This document shows, one piece after another, positions 1 through 5,235 of a DNA stretch of 5,235 bases; the first letter of the stretch is position 1, and each line of letters opens with the position of its first letter. This stretch comes from JBDRGD01 sp043818095 (GTDB taxonomy: Bacteria > Chloroflexota > Dehalococcoidia > Dehalococcoidales > RBG-16-60-22): contig JBDRGD010000088.1 of assembly GCA_043818095.1 (NCBI GenBank), positions 1 through 5,235 of the forward strand, in the 5' to 3' direction. The notes below the pieces were generated by a model, which was not told where the DNA came from, did not search any database, and saw only the letters and a program-made list of their open reading frames with translations. The position numbers and the translations under genes are program-made.

Positions 1-559
1 CGTCATCCTGGATATCATGATGCCCAGGATGGACGGCTTTGAGGTCTGCCGCCGCCTCCGGGAGTGGACGGAAATCCCCATCATCATGCTCAGCGCGAAG
101 GGCGACGAAAACGCCAAGGTGAAATGCCTTAACCTGGGCGCTGATGATTACGTCACCAAGCCATTCGGCTCCGATGAACTGCTGGCGCGCGTGAGGGCGG
201 TGCTGCGCCGTACCACGGCCACGGCGGTGTCGTCAGCCCGCCCCACGTTCTCAAGCGGCAATTTGCAAATCAGCTTTGCGGAAAGAAAGGTCACCATATC
301 CGGCAAGGAAATCAGGCTCACGCCCACGGAATTCAACCTCCTCCAGGAACTGGTTCTCCACGCCGGCAAAGTGAACACCCACACCCACCTCCTGCAGAAG
401 GTCTGGGGACCCGAGTACCTGGAGGAAAAGGAATACCTGCACGAGTTCGTCCGCCGGTTGAGGAACAAACTGGAGCCGGATAAGGACAATCCCAGCTACC
501 TCATTTCCGTGCCCGGCGTGGGCTACCAGTTCCGGGGCGCCCACGCGCCGGATGCATAA
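1..559 (+). CDS. Response regulator, OmpR/PhoB family (5' end outside window)
   Basis: DNA-binding response regulator of a two-component system, cytoplasmic, expected to control transcription when phosphorylated by a sensor kinase. The reading frame is open from base 2, so the start lies upstream. The receiver domain is cut in its middle: the segment VILDIMMPRMDG carries the phosphoacceptor Asp at 11-13, IIMLSAKGDE gives the conserved Ser/Thr position (Ser codon 92-94), and YVTKPF gives the invariant Lys (158-160). A linker of about 20 residues leads to a C-terminal winged helix (about 248-541) with the family signatures LTPTEFNLL, a recognition-helix region ending in FVRRLRNKLEP, and the wing VPGVGYQFRG. 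The domain order and end match full-length family members of about 230 aa, so roughly 50 residues are missing. No kinase gene follows; an intrinsic terminator lies 36 nt after the stop, so this is the last gene of its transcript and any kinase partner is upstream or elsewhere. The target genes cannot be told from the window. Confidence 0.96.
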   Translation, partial: VILDIMMPRMDGFEVCRRLREWTEIPIIMLSAKGDENAKVKCLNLGADDYVTKPFGSDELLARVRAVLRRTTATAVSSARPTFSSGNLQISFAERKVTISGKEIRLTPTEFNLLQELVLHAGKVNTHTHLLQKVWGPEYLEEKEYLHEFVRRLRNKLEPDKDNPSYLISVPGVGYQFRGAHAPDA

Positions 560-594
560 AACAGCCTGATTTCAGCCGCAGGGCCTCTACACAG

Positions 595-625
595 AAGAGC
601 GCTCGTTTGAGCGCTTTTTTTATTG
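595..625 (+). terminator. Intrinsic terminator after the response regulator
   Basis: A perfect 7-bp stem, AGCGCTC (598-604) with GAGCGCT (609-615), closes a GTTT loop. The stem can lengthen by weaker A-U and G-U pairs at 595-597. A run of seven T residues (615-621) follows. This is the standard Rho-independent layout and separates the regulator transcript from the next gene. Confidence 0.93.
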
Positions 626-697
626 TCGTAAAAACGTTGAGAGAATATTGGGATTCAGCCTCCTGATATTGGGCTGGCGTTGAGCCTCCCGGTCATA

Positions 698-731
698 TCC
701 TGCGAAACAGCCACAGCAGGAGGTGACCAGG
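698..731 (+). promoter_or_regulatory. Start-deciding Shine-Dalgarno site with possible masking hairpin
   Basis: A very strong ribosome-binding site, AGGAGGTGA (718-726), lies 5 nt before the ATG at 732. This picks 732 over the in-frame GTG at 723, which sits inside the site itself. Upstream, TCCTGC (698-703) is the exact reverse complement of GCAGGA (716-721), giving a possible 6-bp stem with a 12-nt loop that would pair with the first half of the site. The ribosome site is clear; the masking role is inference. No convincing -35/-10 pair was found between the terminator and this gene. Confidence 0.7.
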
Positions 732-1259
732 ATGCGCAGGGGCTTACTGAAGAGAATATTCCCCGTTGCCGCTTTCCTGCTGCTTATCCCCTGGCCGGTT
801 GCTTACGGCTACGAATTTGCCGGGGAAGCCGGCAGCAATCCCGTCCAGATAGCCGCCGCGGCAACGGCAAAACAACCGACCTGGACCGCTTTCGGGAATG
901 CCATCGGTTCCGTGACGGCGGGCGACCTCTTCTACATCGACGCTACGGATAATCCCGCGGACGTAAGCGTCACCCTTTATCTCACCAACGCCCGGGAACT
1001 CATCGGTAATTACCGGTACCTGATTCTCAACGTAGGCCTCTACCGCCAGGACGCCGACGGAGACCGGCAGCGACTGACCGAATACCGCGGCGCACCGGTT
1101 CCGGACATGTTTCTCACGATGAGCAACGGCCGGGTGGACTTCACGCTGCCGGGGGCGGGGTCTTACGCGTTAACGGTGGATGACGGCAGCTTCTATTGCT
1201 ACAATGCCGGGGCCGGGGGCGGCTACCCGTCCCCCAATTTCTACCTGGAACTGCACTAG
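732..1259 (+). CDS. Exported protein of unknown function
   Basis: I do not recognise a family. The 175-aa product begins with a classic Sec signal peptide: a basic n-region (MRRGLLKR), a hydrophobic core (about residues 9-23) and a likely signal peptidase I site after Ala24-Tyr25-Gly26. There is no lipobox Cys and no second membrane segment, so the mature protein of about 149 aa should be released outside the membrane. The mature part is rich in alternating hydrophobic, Thr, Ser and Gly residues (for example SVTAGDLFYID and YALTVDDGSFY), which suggests an all-beta, perhaps immunoglobulin-like or jelly-roll fold. It has one Cys (156), so no internal disulfide. A Gly-rich turn (AGAGGGYPSP) precedes the last strand. 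The start at 732 is fixed by the ribosome site. It stands alone between a terminator and a separate promoter. A role in binding or cell-surface attachment is possible, but nothing in the sequence proves it. Confidence 0.82.
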   Translation: MRRGLLKRIFPVAAFLLLIPWPVAYGYEFAGEAGSNPVQIAAAATAKQPTWTAFGNAIGSVTAGDLFYIDATDNPADVSVTLYLTNARELIGNYRYLILNVGLYRQDADGDRQRLTEYRGAPVPDMFLTMSNGRVDFTLPGAGSYALTVDDGSFYCYNAGAGGGYPSPNFYLELH

Positions 1260-1355
1260 CCGGATGATACACGGCGAACAGCGAGTGCGAAATCCGACGC
1301 TGCGGCCGGGCAATCAGATACGAGACTGATGAACAGGCTGCTTACTGTCCTCCAC
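1260..1355. other. Noncoding gap upstream of the oxidoreductase promoter
   Basis: No gene or convincing terminator is visible. A 5-bp dyad CAGCG/CGCTG (1279-1283 with 1298-1302) has a 14-nt loop and no T-run, so it is not called a terminator. The dyad ATCAG-N8-CTGAT (1313-1330) lies 25 bp upstream of the -35 box and could be a regulator site. It has the same 5-8-5 spacing as the dyad overlapping the -35 box. Confidence 0.4.
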
Positions 1356-1384
1356 TTGACAGGAAAATCCACCAGGCGTAGTAT
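1345..1384 (+). promoter_or_regulatory. Sigma-70-type promoter with overlapping dyad
   Basis: A perfect -35 box, TTGACA (1356-1361), is followed after 17 bp by TAGTAT (1379-1384), a 4/6 match to the -10 consensus that keeps the key T, A and final T. Transcription would begin near 1391, about 91 nt before the ATG at 1482. The dyad CTGTC-N8-GACAG (1345-1349 with 1358-1362) covers the -35 box, so a bound dimer could block polymerase. The promoter is read from the sequence; the operator role is inference. Confidence 0.72.
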
Positions 1385-1390
1385 TTGAGT

Positions 1391-1481
1391 AATCAATTTC
1401 GGGGTTCCACCCGCCGTGACGATGGCTCACCTCTGCCCCGCGGCAAAGTTATCGTGCGGCAATTTTCACGGGAGGACAGTC
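1391..1481 (+). promoter_or_regulatory. Long 5' leader with possible nested stem-loops
   Basis: This is the predicted untranslated leader of the oxidoreductase mRNA. GCCG-TG-ACGAT (1413-1423) can pair with ATCGT-G-CGGC (1451-1460), nine base pairs with a small internal loop. It encloses a 4-bp hairpin TGCC/GGCA with loop CCGC (1434-1445). A rival stem, CGTG (1453-1456) with CACG (1467-1470), uses part of the same arm and ends right at the Shine-Dalgarno site GGAGG (1471-1475), which is 6 nt before the ATG. GCGGCAA occurs twice (1440-1446 and 1456-1462). No known riboswitch class was recognised. Confidence 0.35.
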
Positions 1482-3425
1482 ATGGACCGGGTATTTCCCA
1501 GGCTTTTCGCACGCGGCAGGATACGCGACCTTGAGATAAGCAACCGCATCGTCAAGGCCCCGACCTTCTCGAGCCTGGGCGCCCGGGACGGGTCGGTTAC
1601 CGACCGGCTGCTCCGCTTTTACCAGGAGGCGTCGCGGGGCGGGGCGGGGCTGGTCATCGTGGAATACGTCTGGCCCGATATCAAGGCGCGGTCGCGCGGC
1701 AGCCAGATAGGCGGGGCCGACGACTCTTTCATCCCCGGGCTTTCGGCGCTGGCGCAGGTCATCCAGGACAACGGGGCGAAAGCGGTCCTCCAGATAGGGC
1801 ACCCCGGCCTGCTCAAAGGCTCGCGTACCCCTCCGATACAGTGCGCCTCGCGGGATTTCCCGCCGGAATACCGGACTTTCTTTCCGCCCGGCGTCGTCCC
1901 CGAGGAGCTTACCCCGGCGGAAATCCGGGAGCTGGTCGCTGCCTTCGGCGACGCCGCGTCGCGCGCCCGCAAGGCCGGGTTTGACATGGTGGAGGTGCAC
2001 GGGGCCCACGGCTACCTGATAACCCAGTTCCTCTCCCCGCGCACCAATCGGCGCACCGACGCCTACGGCGGCTCTTTCGAGAAACGGCTCCGGCTCGTCA
2101 CGGAGATTATCACCGATATCCGGGAGAAGGTAGGGGCGGACTTCCCGGTGGGGATAAGGCTCAACGGGACGGAGTACGAGCCGGACGGCATCATGATTGA
2201 GGACGCCGTGAAGATAGCCGCAGCCCTGGAAAAGCGGGGGGTGGACGCAGTTCACATCTCCGCCGCCAGCCGCATGCGCGGCATCCACCTGACCTGCCCG
2301 ATGAGCATCCCCGTAGGGCATAACGTCTGGCTGGCGGAGGCGGTGAAAAAGGCGGTGGGGATTCCCGTCATCGCCTCGGGCTCGATAACCACCCCCGAAT
2401 ACGCCGAGGAGATACTGGAGACCGGCAAGGCCGACTTCATCGCCCTGGCCCGTCCCCTTTTCGCCGACCCCCACTGGCCCCGTAAGGCGCAGGAAGGCCG
2501 GACCGGGGACATCATGCCCTGCATCCGCTGTAACGACGGCTGCCAGGAGCGGACCAACAGCCGGGACAAGGCGCTCATGTGCACCGTGAACGTGACCCTG
2601 GGCAAGGAAGACGAACTCCCGATTGTCCCCGCGGAACCTCACCGGAAGGTGGCGGTGGTGGGCGGTGGACCCGCGGGCATGGAGGCAGCCCGGGTCTGCG
2701 CGCTACGCGGCCATGAGGTGACGCTCTATGAGAAACGGCAGCTGGGCGGCGCCCTGATTGAAGCCTCAATACCGGACTTCAAGGCCGACCTGAGAAGGCT
2801 GACGGCTTACTACATCGCGCAATTAACCAAGCTCGGGGTAAAGGTGGTCGTGCAAAAAGCGTCGGCGCAGACGATTAAGGACGGCGGTTTCGAGGCCGTC
2901 ATCGTGGCAACCGGAGGCTTACCCCAGAAGCCGGATATCCCCGGCAGCGATAAACCCAAAGCCCTGGGCGCCCTGGAAGCGCTCACGGAAAGCGCGCGCG
3001 CGGGCAATACCGTGCATGTCGTCGGGGGCGGCGTCATCGGCGTGGAGGTGGGGCTGTTCCTCGCGGAACAGGGTAAGAAAGTTACCTTTACCACGAGACA
3101 GGACGAGCTCATGCGGGACATGGTGTCCTTCGACCGCATCGCCTACGGGGAGAGGCTGGAGATACAGAAGGTTACCGTCCTCACCGGCACCAGGCTCGAA
3201 GCCGTCACCGAGCACGGCAGCGTGGTCGTCGACCGCGAAGGCAGGCGCCGGGAAATCCGCGCCGACACCGTGGTCCTCTCCACCGGCTTCCTGCCGGACA
3301 CCTCACTGAGAGACCAGCTCGAAAAGGAGACGGCGCTTCACGTCCAGGCCGTCGGGGACTGCGTGGCGCCCCGCCGGATTTTTGACGCTATCCACGAGGG
3401 ACACCTCGCCGCGAGAAGGGTCTGA
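1482..3425 (+). CDS. Old Yellow Enzyme/Fe-S/FAD oxidoreductase, 2,4-dienoyl-CoA reductase type
   Basis: Cytoplasmic NAD(P)H-dependent reductase of the family that includes 2,4-dienoyl-CoA reductase, trimethylamine dehydrogenase and the bile-acid enzymes BaiCD/BaiH. At 647 aa it is close to E. coli FadH (about 672). Residues 1-340 form the FMN TIM barrel, with SNRIVKAPT near the N-terminus, HGAHGYL (His173, His176, Tyr178), FLSPRTNRRTDAYGG (Tyr195), and SGSI and LARPL near the phosphate site. A [4Fe-4S] site follows: Cys347-x2-Cys350-x3-Cys354-x12-Cys367. An FAD-binding Rossmann fold begins at about 389 (VAVVGGGPAG), and a nested NAD(P) fold at about 509 (VHVVGGGVIG). The C-terminal STGFLPD and AVGDC segments complete the FAD module. 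The start at 1482 is set by GGAGG at 1471-1475 and by the family N-terminus; the frame is open back to a GTG at 1416 without a good ribosome site. Tyr178 fits the catalytic Tyr of FadH, but the segment after strand six (HISAASRMRG, 258-267) shows no clear match to FadH's catalytic His. An unsaturated acyl-CoA or cyclic enone substrate is likely; the exact one is unknown. Confidence 0.93.
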   Translation: MDRVFPRLFARGRIRDLEISNRIVKAPTFSSLGARDGSVTDRLLRFYQEASRGGAGLVIVEYVWPDIKARSRGSQIGGADDSFIPGLSALAQVIQDNGAKAVLQIGHPGLLKGSRTPPIQCASRDFPPEYRTFFPPGVVPEELTPAEIRELVAAFGDAASRARKAGFDMVEVHGAHGYLITQFLSPRTNRRTDAYGGSFEKRLRLVTEIITDIREKVGADFPVGIRLNGTEYEPDGIMIEDAVKIAAALEKRGVDAVHISAASRMRGIHLTCPMSIPVGHNVWLAEAVKKAVGIPVIASGSITTPEYAEEILETGKADFIALARPLFADPHWPRKAQEGRTGDIMPCIRCNDGCQERTNSRDKALMCTVNVTLGKEDELPIVPAEPHRKVAVVGGGPAGMEAARVCALRGHEVTLYEKRQLGGALIEASIPDFKADLRRLTAYYIAQLTKLGVKVVVQKASAQTIKDGGFEAVIVATGGLPQKPDIPGSDKPKALGALEALTESARAGNTVHVVGGGVIGVEVGLFLAEQGKKVTFTTRQDELMRDMVSFDRIAYGERLEIQKVTVLTGTRLEAVTEHGSVVVDREGRRREIRADTVVLSTGFLPDTSLRDQLEKETALHVQAVGDCVAPRRIFDAIHEGHLAARRV

Positions 3426-3444
3426 GCAAATCCGCGACCGGGCA

Positions 3445-3484
3445 GGCGAACCTTCGCCGTGTCCCGGCAGCCGGGATTTTCTTT
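3445..3484 (+). terminator. Tandem-hairpin intrinsic terminator of the oxidoreductase
   Basis: Two hairpins stand in a row 20 nt after the stop. The first is GGCGAA-CC-TTCGCC (3445-3458), effectively a 5-bp stem with a 4-nt loop. The second is TCCCGG-CAG-CCGGGA (3462-3476), followed directly by TTTTCTTT (3477-3484). The second alone meets the Rho-independent pattern on the + strand. There is no T-run for the - strand direction, so it should not stop the converging gene. Confidence 0.85.
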
Positions 3485-3618
3485 CCCGCCTTACCGCTGT
3501 CCGCGGAGCGCTACCACCCCGTCACCTCCAGCACGCCGTGCCCCTGGCTTCATTCGCGAAGTAGTAGACGAGGGGACCTCTTTTCCGTAAATTATTCTTT
3601 CTCTAAATCGCCTGAGCC
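3485..3618. other. Noncoding gap between convergent genes
   Basis: No gene is visible. A small + strand hairpin GAGG-GGA-CCTC (3570-3580) followed by TTTT (3581-3584) may be a weak backup terminator. The 8-bp palindrome TTCGCGAA lies at 3553-3560. I see no hairpin with a T-run in the - strand direction just past 3619, so the end of the dehydrogenase-like transcript is unclear and may reach into the terminator of the opposing gene. Confidence 0.4.
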
Positions 3619-4923
3619 TTATATTTCTTCCATGTAGCGCGCCCCGTGCGGGCAGCGAATCACGCAGAGATAGCAGGAGGCGCATAACTCCGGGTCCACC
3701 CTGGGATAGCCGTTTTCTTCGTAAGTGGCGCTGCACCACGTGTCCAGGCAGACATCGCATTTCTCTGTCCCCTTGCACGCTTCCAGGTTCACGTTGGCAA
3801 CCAGGTGCCCTATCTGGGCCTTGAGCTCCCGCTGGCACTCCTCCATCTCCACGATGTAAGGCAGCCCGATGCCACGCAGTTCGTTCATGTCGCGGTAGCC
3901 CTGCTCGTCCATGTATTTCTTCAGGAATTTAACGACCTTCTCCGGGAAGCCGAGTCCGTTCCAGAAAATCCCCGCCGAGAGCTGTACCTTCTTGGCGCCC
4001 AGCATCATGATCTCAACGCACTGCTCCGGGGTGACCAGGCCGCCGCAGGCAATCGTTTCCATCTCCGGATAGAACTTGCCGAGCATGGCGACGTTGCGGT
4101 AACAGGCAAAGCGGTGCCACGGCCCGTTGGTGCTCCACCAGGTGGTGGTCTTCATCCCGGGGAAGGTGGTCTTGCCGCGATTATAGATGTCCGGAGGGAC
4201 GACCGACATGAAGGTGTGGTTCGCGATGACCGCCGCGACCCCGGCTTCCTGGTATACCGGGATGGCGCTGTAAAGGCGAAAGAAGGACATCTCCGGGGTC
4301 AGCTTGACCGCCACCGGGATTTTCACCTTCTGCTTTATCCCTTTCACGATGGCGGCAACCACCTCGGGCACCTCGCCGATGGTCACGCCGGCGGGAATCT
4401 TGTCCTTGATGTCCAGGTCCTGCTTCGCCTCCGCTACGGTATCAATGAACATCACCGAGCCGCAGTTCAGCTCCACCATGTCCGCGCCCGCCTGCTCGCA
4501 CTCGAGCGCCAGCTGCGCCCAGACCGCGGGGTCGATACCGGCGACGATGATGCTGGCGATGAGGCGCATGTCCGTGAACTCTTTTTTCGCCCGCCTGAGG
4601 GCTTCCAGGCCGTTGGTGCGGGACCACATGGCGTCAGGTATCGTCGCCGCGGAGATGAACCCTTCCCGCTTGGCAAAGCCCGGGGTGCTGGCCGCCCAGA
4701 AGCGCCCCCCGCCCGCGGGTTTGGCGATATCCTCGAAATAAACGGTGCCGGTCGTCAGGGAGCCGACGTCCGCTTCGTAGTATTTCCGCCAGACTTTCAT
4801 CTGGATTTCCGGGGCGTTACGGTCCGGGGCCCAGTGCGCCCAGGGTGCCGCCGGAGCGTGGGAAGCAATACTAATCGGGTTTTTGAACTTTATGCCCGCT
4901 AATTCTACGCTAAGGTCTGCCAT
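3619..4923 (-). CDS. Dihydroorotate/dihydropyrimidine dehydrogenase-like flavoprotein with C-terminal Fe-S domain
   Basis: A 434-aa, probably cytoplasmic FMN enzyme. Residues 1-330 look like the TIM barrel of dihydroorotate dehydrogenase and PreA: LAGIKFKNPISIAS at the N-terminus, SLTTGTVYFED (55-65), MVELNCG with Asn153, VAVKLTPE with Lys207, and the FMN phosphate region CGGLVTPEQ (293-301) followed by LGAKKVQLSAGI. The tail carries eight Cys: Cys383-x5-Cys389-x2-Cys392-x4-Cys397, then the regular Cys414-x2-Cys417-x2-Cys420-x3-Cys424-Pro. The second set is a standard [4Fe-4S] motif; the first is irregular. The Lys of the usual T-K-T motif is Thr58 here, and no Cys stands at the usual catalytic-loop position (about 181, Thr), so orotate or pyrimidine turnover is doubtful. 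The start at 4923 is set by AAGGAG 6 nt upstream; the in-frame ATG at 4965 lies before the predicted transcription start. There is no FAD/NAD subunit next to it, so its electron partner is unknown. The true substrate is not known. Confidence 0.82.
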   Translation of the reverse strand: MADLSVELAGIKFKNPISIASHAPAAPWAHWAPDRNAPEIQMKVWRKYYEADVGSLTTGTVYFEDIAKPAGGGRFWAASTPGFAKREGFISAATIPDAMWSRTNGLEALRRAKKEFTDMRLIASIIVAGIDPAVWAQLALECEQAGADMVELNCGSVMFIDTVAEAKQDLDIKDKIPAGVTIGEVPEVVAAIVKGIKQKVKIPVAVKLTPEMSFFRLYSAIPVYQEAGVAAVIANHTFMSVVPPDIYNRGKTTFPGMKTTTWWSTNGPWHRFACYRNVAMLGKFYPEMETIACGGLVTPEQCVEIMMLGAKKVQLSAGIFWNGLGFPEKVVKFLKKYMDEQGYRDMNELRGIGLPYIVEMEECQRELKAQIGHLVANVNLEACKGTEKCDVCLDTWCSATYEENGYPRVDPELCASCYLCVIRCPHGARYMEEI

Positions 4924-4958
4924 CTTCTTCTCCTTTTTTATGCCTATTATAAAGGCAT
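4924..4958 (-). promoter_or_regulatory. Promoter -10 box inside a perfect dyad
   Basis: On the - strand a consensus TATAAT box (4951-4946) lies 22 nt before the ATG. It sits in the spacer of a perfect inverted repeat, ATGCCT (4940-4945) with AGGCAT (4953-4958), 6-7-6 in shape. The -35 region 16-19 bp upstream is poor (such as TGGTTT). Transcription would begin near 4939, giving a leader of about 16 nt with AAGGAG as ribosome site. A repressor bound to the dyad would cover the -10 box; that role is inference. Confidence 0.6.
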
Positions 4959-5051
4959 TCCCCATAAAAAACCAGAGACACGGCTATTTCATCAGTCCCG
5001 TAGGAAAAAGGACGAACTGCGAGAACACGGGCGGCGCAGGCGGGGCGTAGA

Positions 5052-5073
5052 TGTTATAATAAATACGTAAGGA
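5052..5073 (+). promoter_or_regulatory. Extended -10 promoter and ribosome site of the DUF362 gene
   Basis: TGT-TATAAT (5052-5060) is a full extended -10 element. No good -35 box lies 16-18 bp upstream (GC-rich sequence), which fits an extended -10 promoter. Transcription would begin near 5067, so the leader is very short. AAGGA (5069-5073) lies 10 nt before the ATG at 5084 and would be almost at the mRNA 5' end. Confidence 0.6.
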
Positions 5074-5083
5074 TTCACCGTTC

Positions 5084-5235
5084 ATGAACCAGAACATTCC
5101 CCGGAAATCTAAAGTCGCCCTGGTGCGCTGTGGCAGCTATGACGATGCCGCCGTAACTGTGGCAGTCCGTAGCGGGCTGGACCTTCTCGGCGGGGCGGAG
5201 CATTTCTTCCGCCGCGGGGAACGCATCGTGCTCAA
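5084..5235 (+). CDS. DUF362 family protein (N-terminal part, 3' end outside window)
   Basis: Only the first 50 residues are present, open to the window edge. After a short polar start, KVALVRCGSYDD, then AVRSGLDLLGG and RRGERIVL, matches the start of DUF362 proteins, where a strand and a helix lead to the conserved V-L-L-K-P-N-like segment; the window stops right before that point. Family members are often 300-400 aa, and many carry C-terminal ferredoxin-type Fe-S motifs, but those would lie outside the window. Their biochemical role is not settled. The start at 5084 is supported by AAGGA at 5069-5073 and by the family alignment. The gene is divergent from the dehydrogenase-like flavoprotein, with 160 bp between the two starts, so shared control is possible. 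The family call rests on remembered motif pattern over a short segment. Confidence 0.75.
   Translation, partial: MNQNIPRKSKVALVRCGSYDDAAVTVAVRSGLDLLGGAEHFFRRGERIVL

Noticed and set aside
1279..1302. Dyad CAGCG/CGCTG as a terminator after the exported protein
   Set aside because: Short stem, 14-nt loop and no T-run.
1401..1436. Faint resemblance to a fluoride riboswitch in the oxidoreductase leader
   Set aside because: Only short scattered matches (GUUCC, GAUGGC); the conserved core order is not present.
1416..1481. Upstream in-frame start extending the oxidoreductase by 22 residues
   Set aside because: No good ribosome site before the GTG at 1416, and the added residues do not fit the family N-terminus; GGAGG before 1482 fits well.
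1449..2642. Long open frame on the - strand inside the oxidoreductase gene
   Set aside because: Antisense to a gene with clear family motifs, low-complexity Arg/Gly/Pro-rich translation typical of G+C-rich shadow frames, and no family match.
3805..4902. Long open frame on the + strand opposite the dehydrogenase-like gene
   Set aside because: His/Arg/Asp-rich translation without recognisable motifs; mirrors the codon bias of the real gene on the other strand.
4924..4965. Upstream ATG extending the dehydrogenase-like protein by 14 residues
   Set aside because: It lies upstream of the TATAAT box, and the extension (rich in Lys) merely reads the ribosome site; AAGGAG points to 4923.
5046..5067. 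Dyad CGTA/TACG around the -10 box of the DUF362 gene
   Set aside because: Only 4-bp arms with a 14-nt spacer; expected often by chance.

Overview
The window is a stretch of G+C-rich bacterial chromosome, with strong Shine-Dalgarno sites and recognisable sigma-70-type promoters. It carries five genes. The gene content is an Fe-S/flavin oxidoreductase of the dienoyl-CoA reductase type, a dihydroorotate/dihydropyrimidine dehydrogenase-like flavoprotein with a ferredoxin tail, and the start of a DUF362 protein. This suggests an anaerobe, perhaps a Dehalococcoidia-like Chloroflexota or another sediment anaerobe. That assignment is inference from gene content only. No marker gene, rRNA, tRNA, mobile element or CRISPR array is visible.

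Layout. Positions 1-559 hold the 3' part of an OmpR/PhoB-type response regulator, closed by a clear intrinsic terminator at 595-625. A 175-aa exported protein of unknown function follows (732-1259, + strand). Its Shine-Dalgarno site decides the start and could be partly masked by a hairpin. Positions 1260-1481 are noncoding. They carry a good promoter (TTGACA-N17-TAGTAT), two dyads of the same 5-8-5 shape, and a leader of about 91 nt with a possible nested stem-loop. The promoter serves a 647-aa three-module Old Yellow Enzyme/Fe-S/FAD-NAD(P) oxidoreductase (1482-3425, + strand), which ends in a tandem-hairpin terminator. Converging on it is the 434-aa dihydroorotate dehydrogenase-like Fe-S flavoprotein (4923-3619, - strand). 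A 160-bp divergent intergenic region then separates that gene from the DUF362 gene, which starts at 5084 and runs off the window. Each of these two genes has its own TATAAT box, and the one for the flavoprotein lies inside a perfect 6-7-6 dyad that looks like an operator.

How the genes may work together. The two redox enzymes are convergent, so they are not one operon. Both join a flavin TIM barrel to Fe-S clusters. Only the + strand enzyme carries its own FAD/NAD(P) electron-input module, so the - strand enzyme needs an outside electron partner. The - strand enzyme also lacks residues usual in orotate and pyrimidine enzymes, so its substrate is probably something else. I found no compact new multi-gene system. 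The most interesting points are the divergent dehydrogenase-like protein with its irregular cysteine pattern, and the compact control regions.
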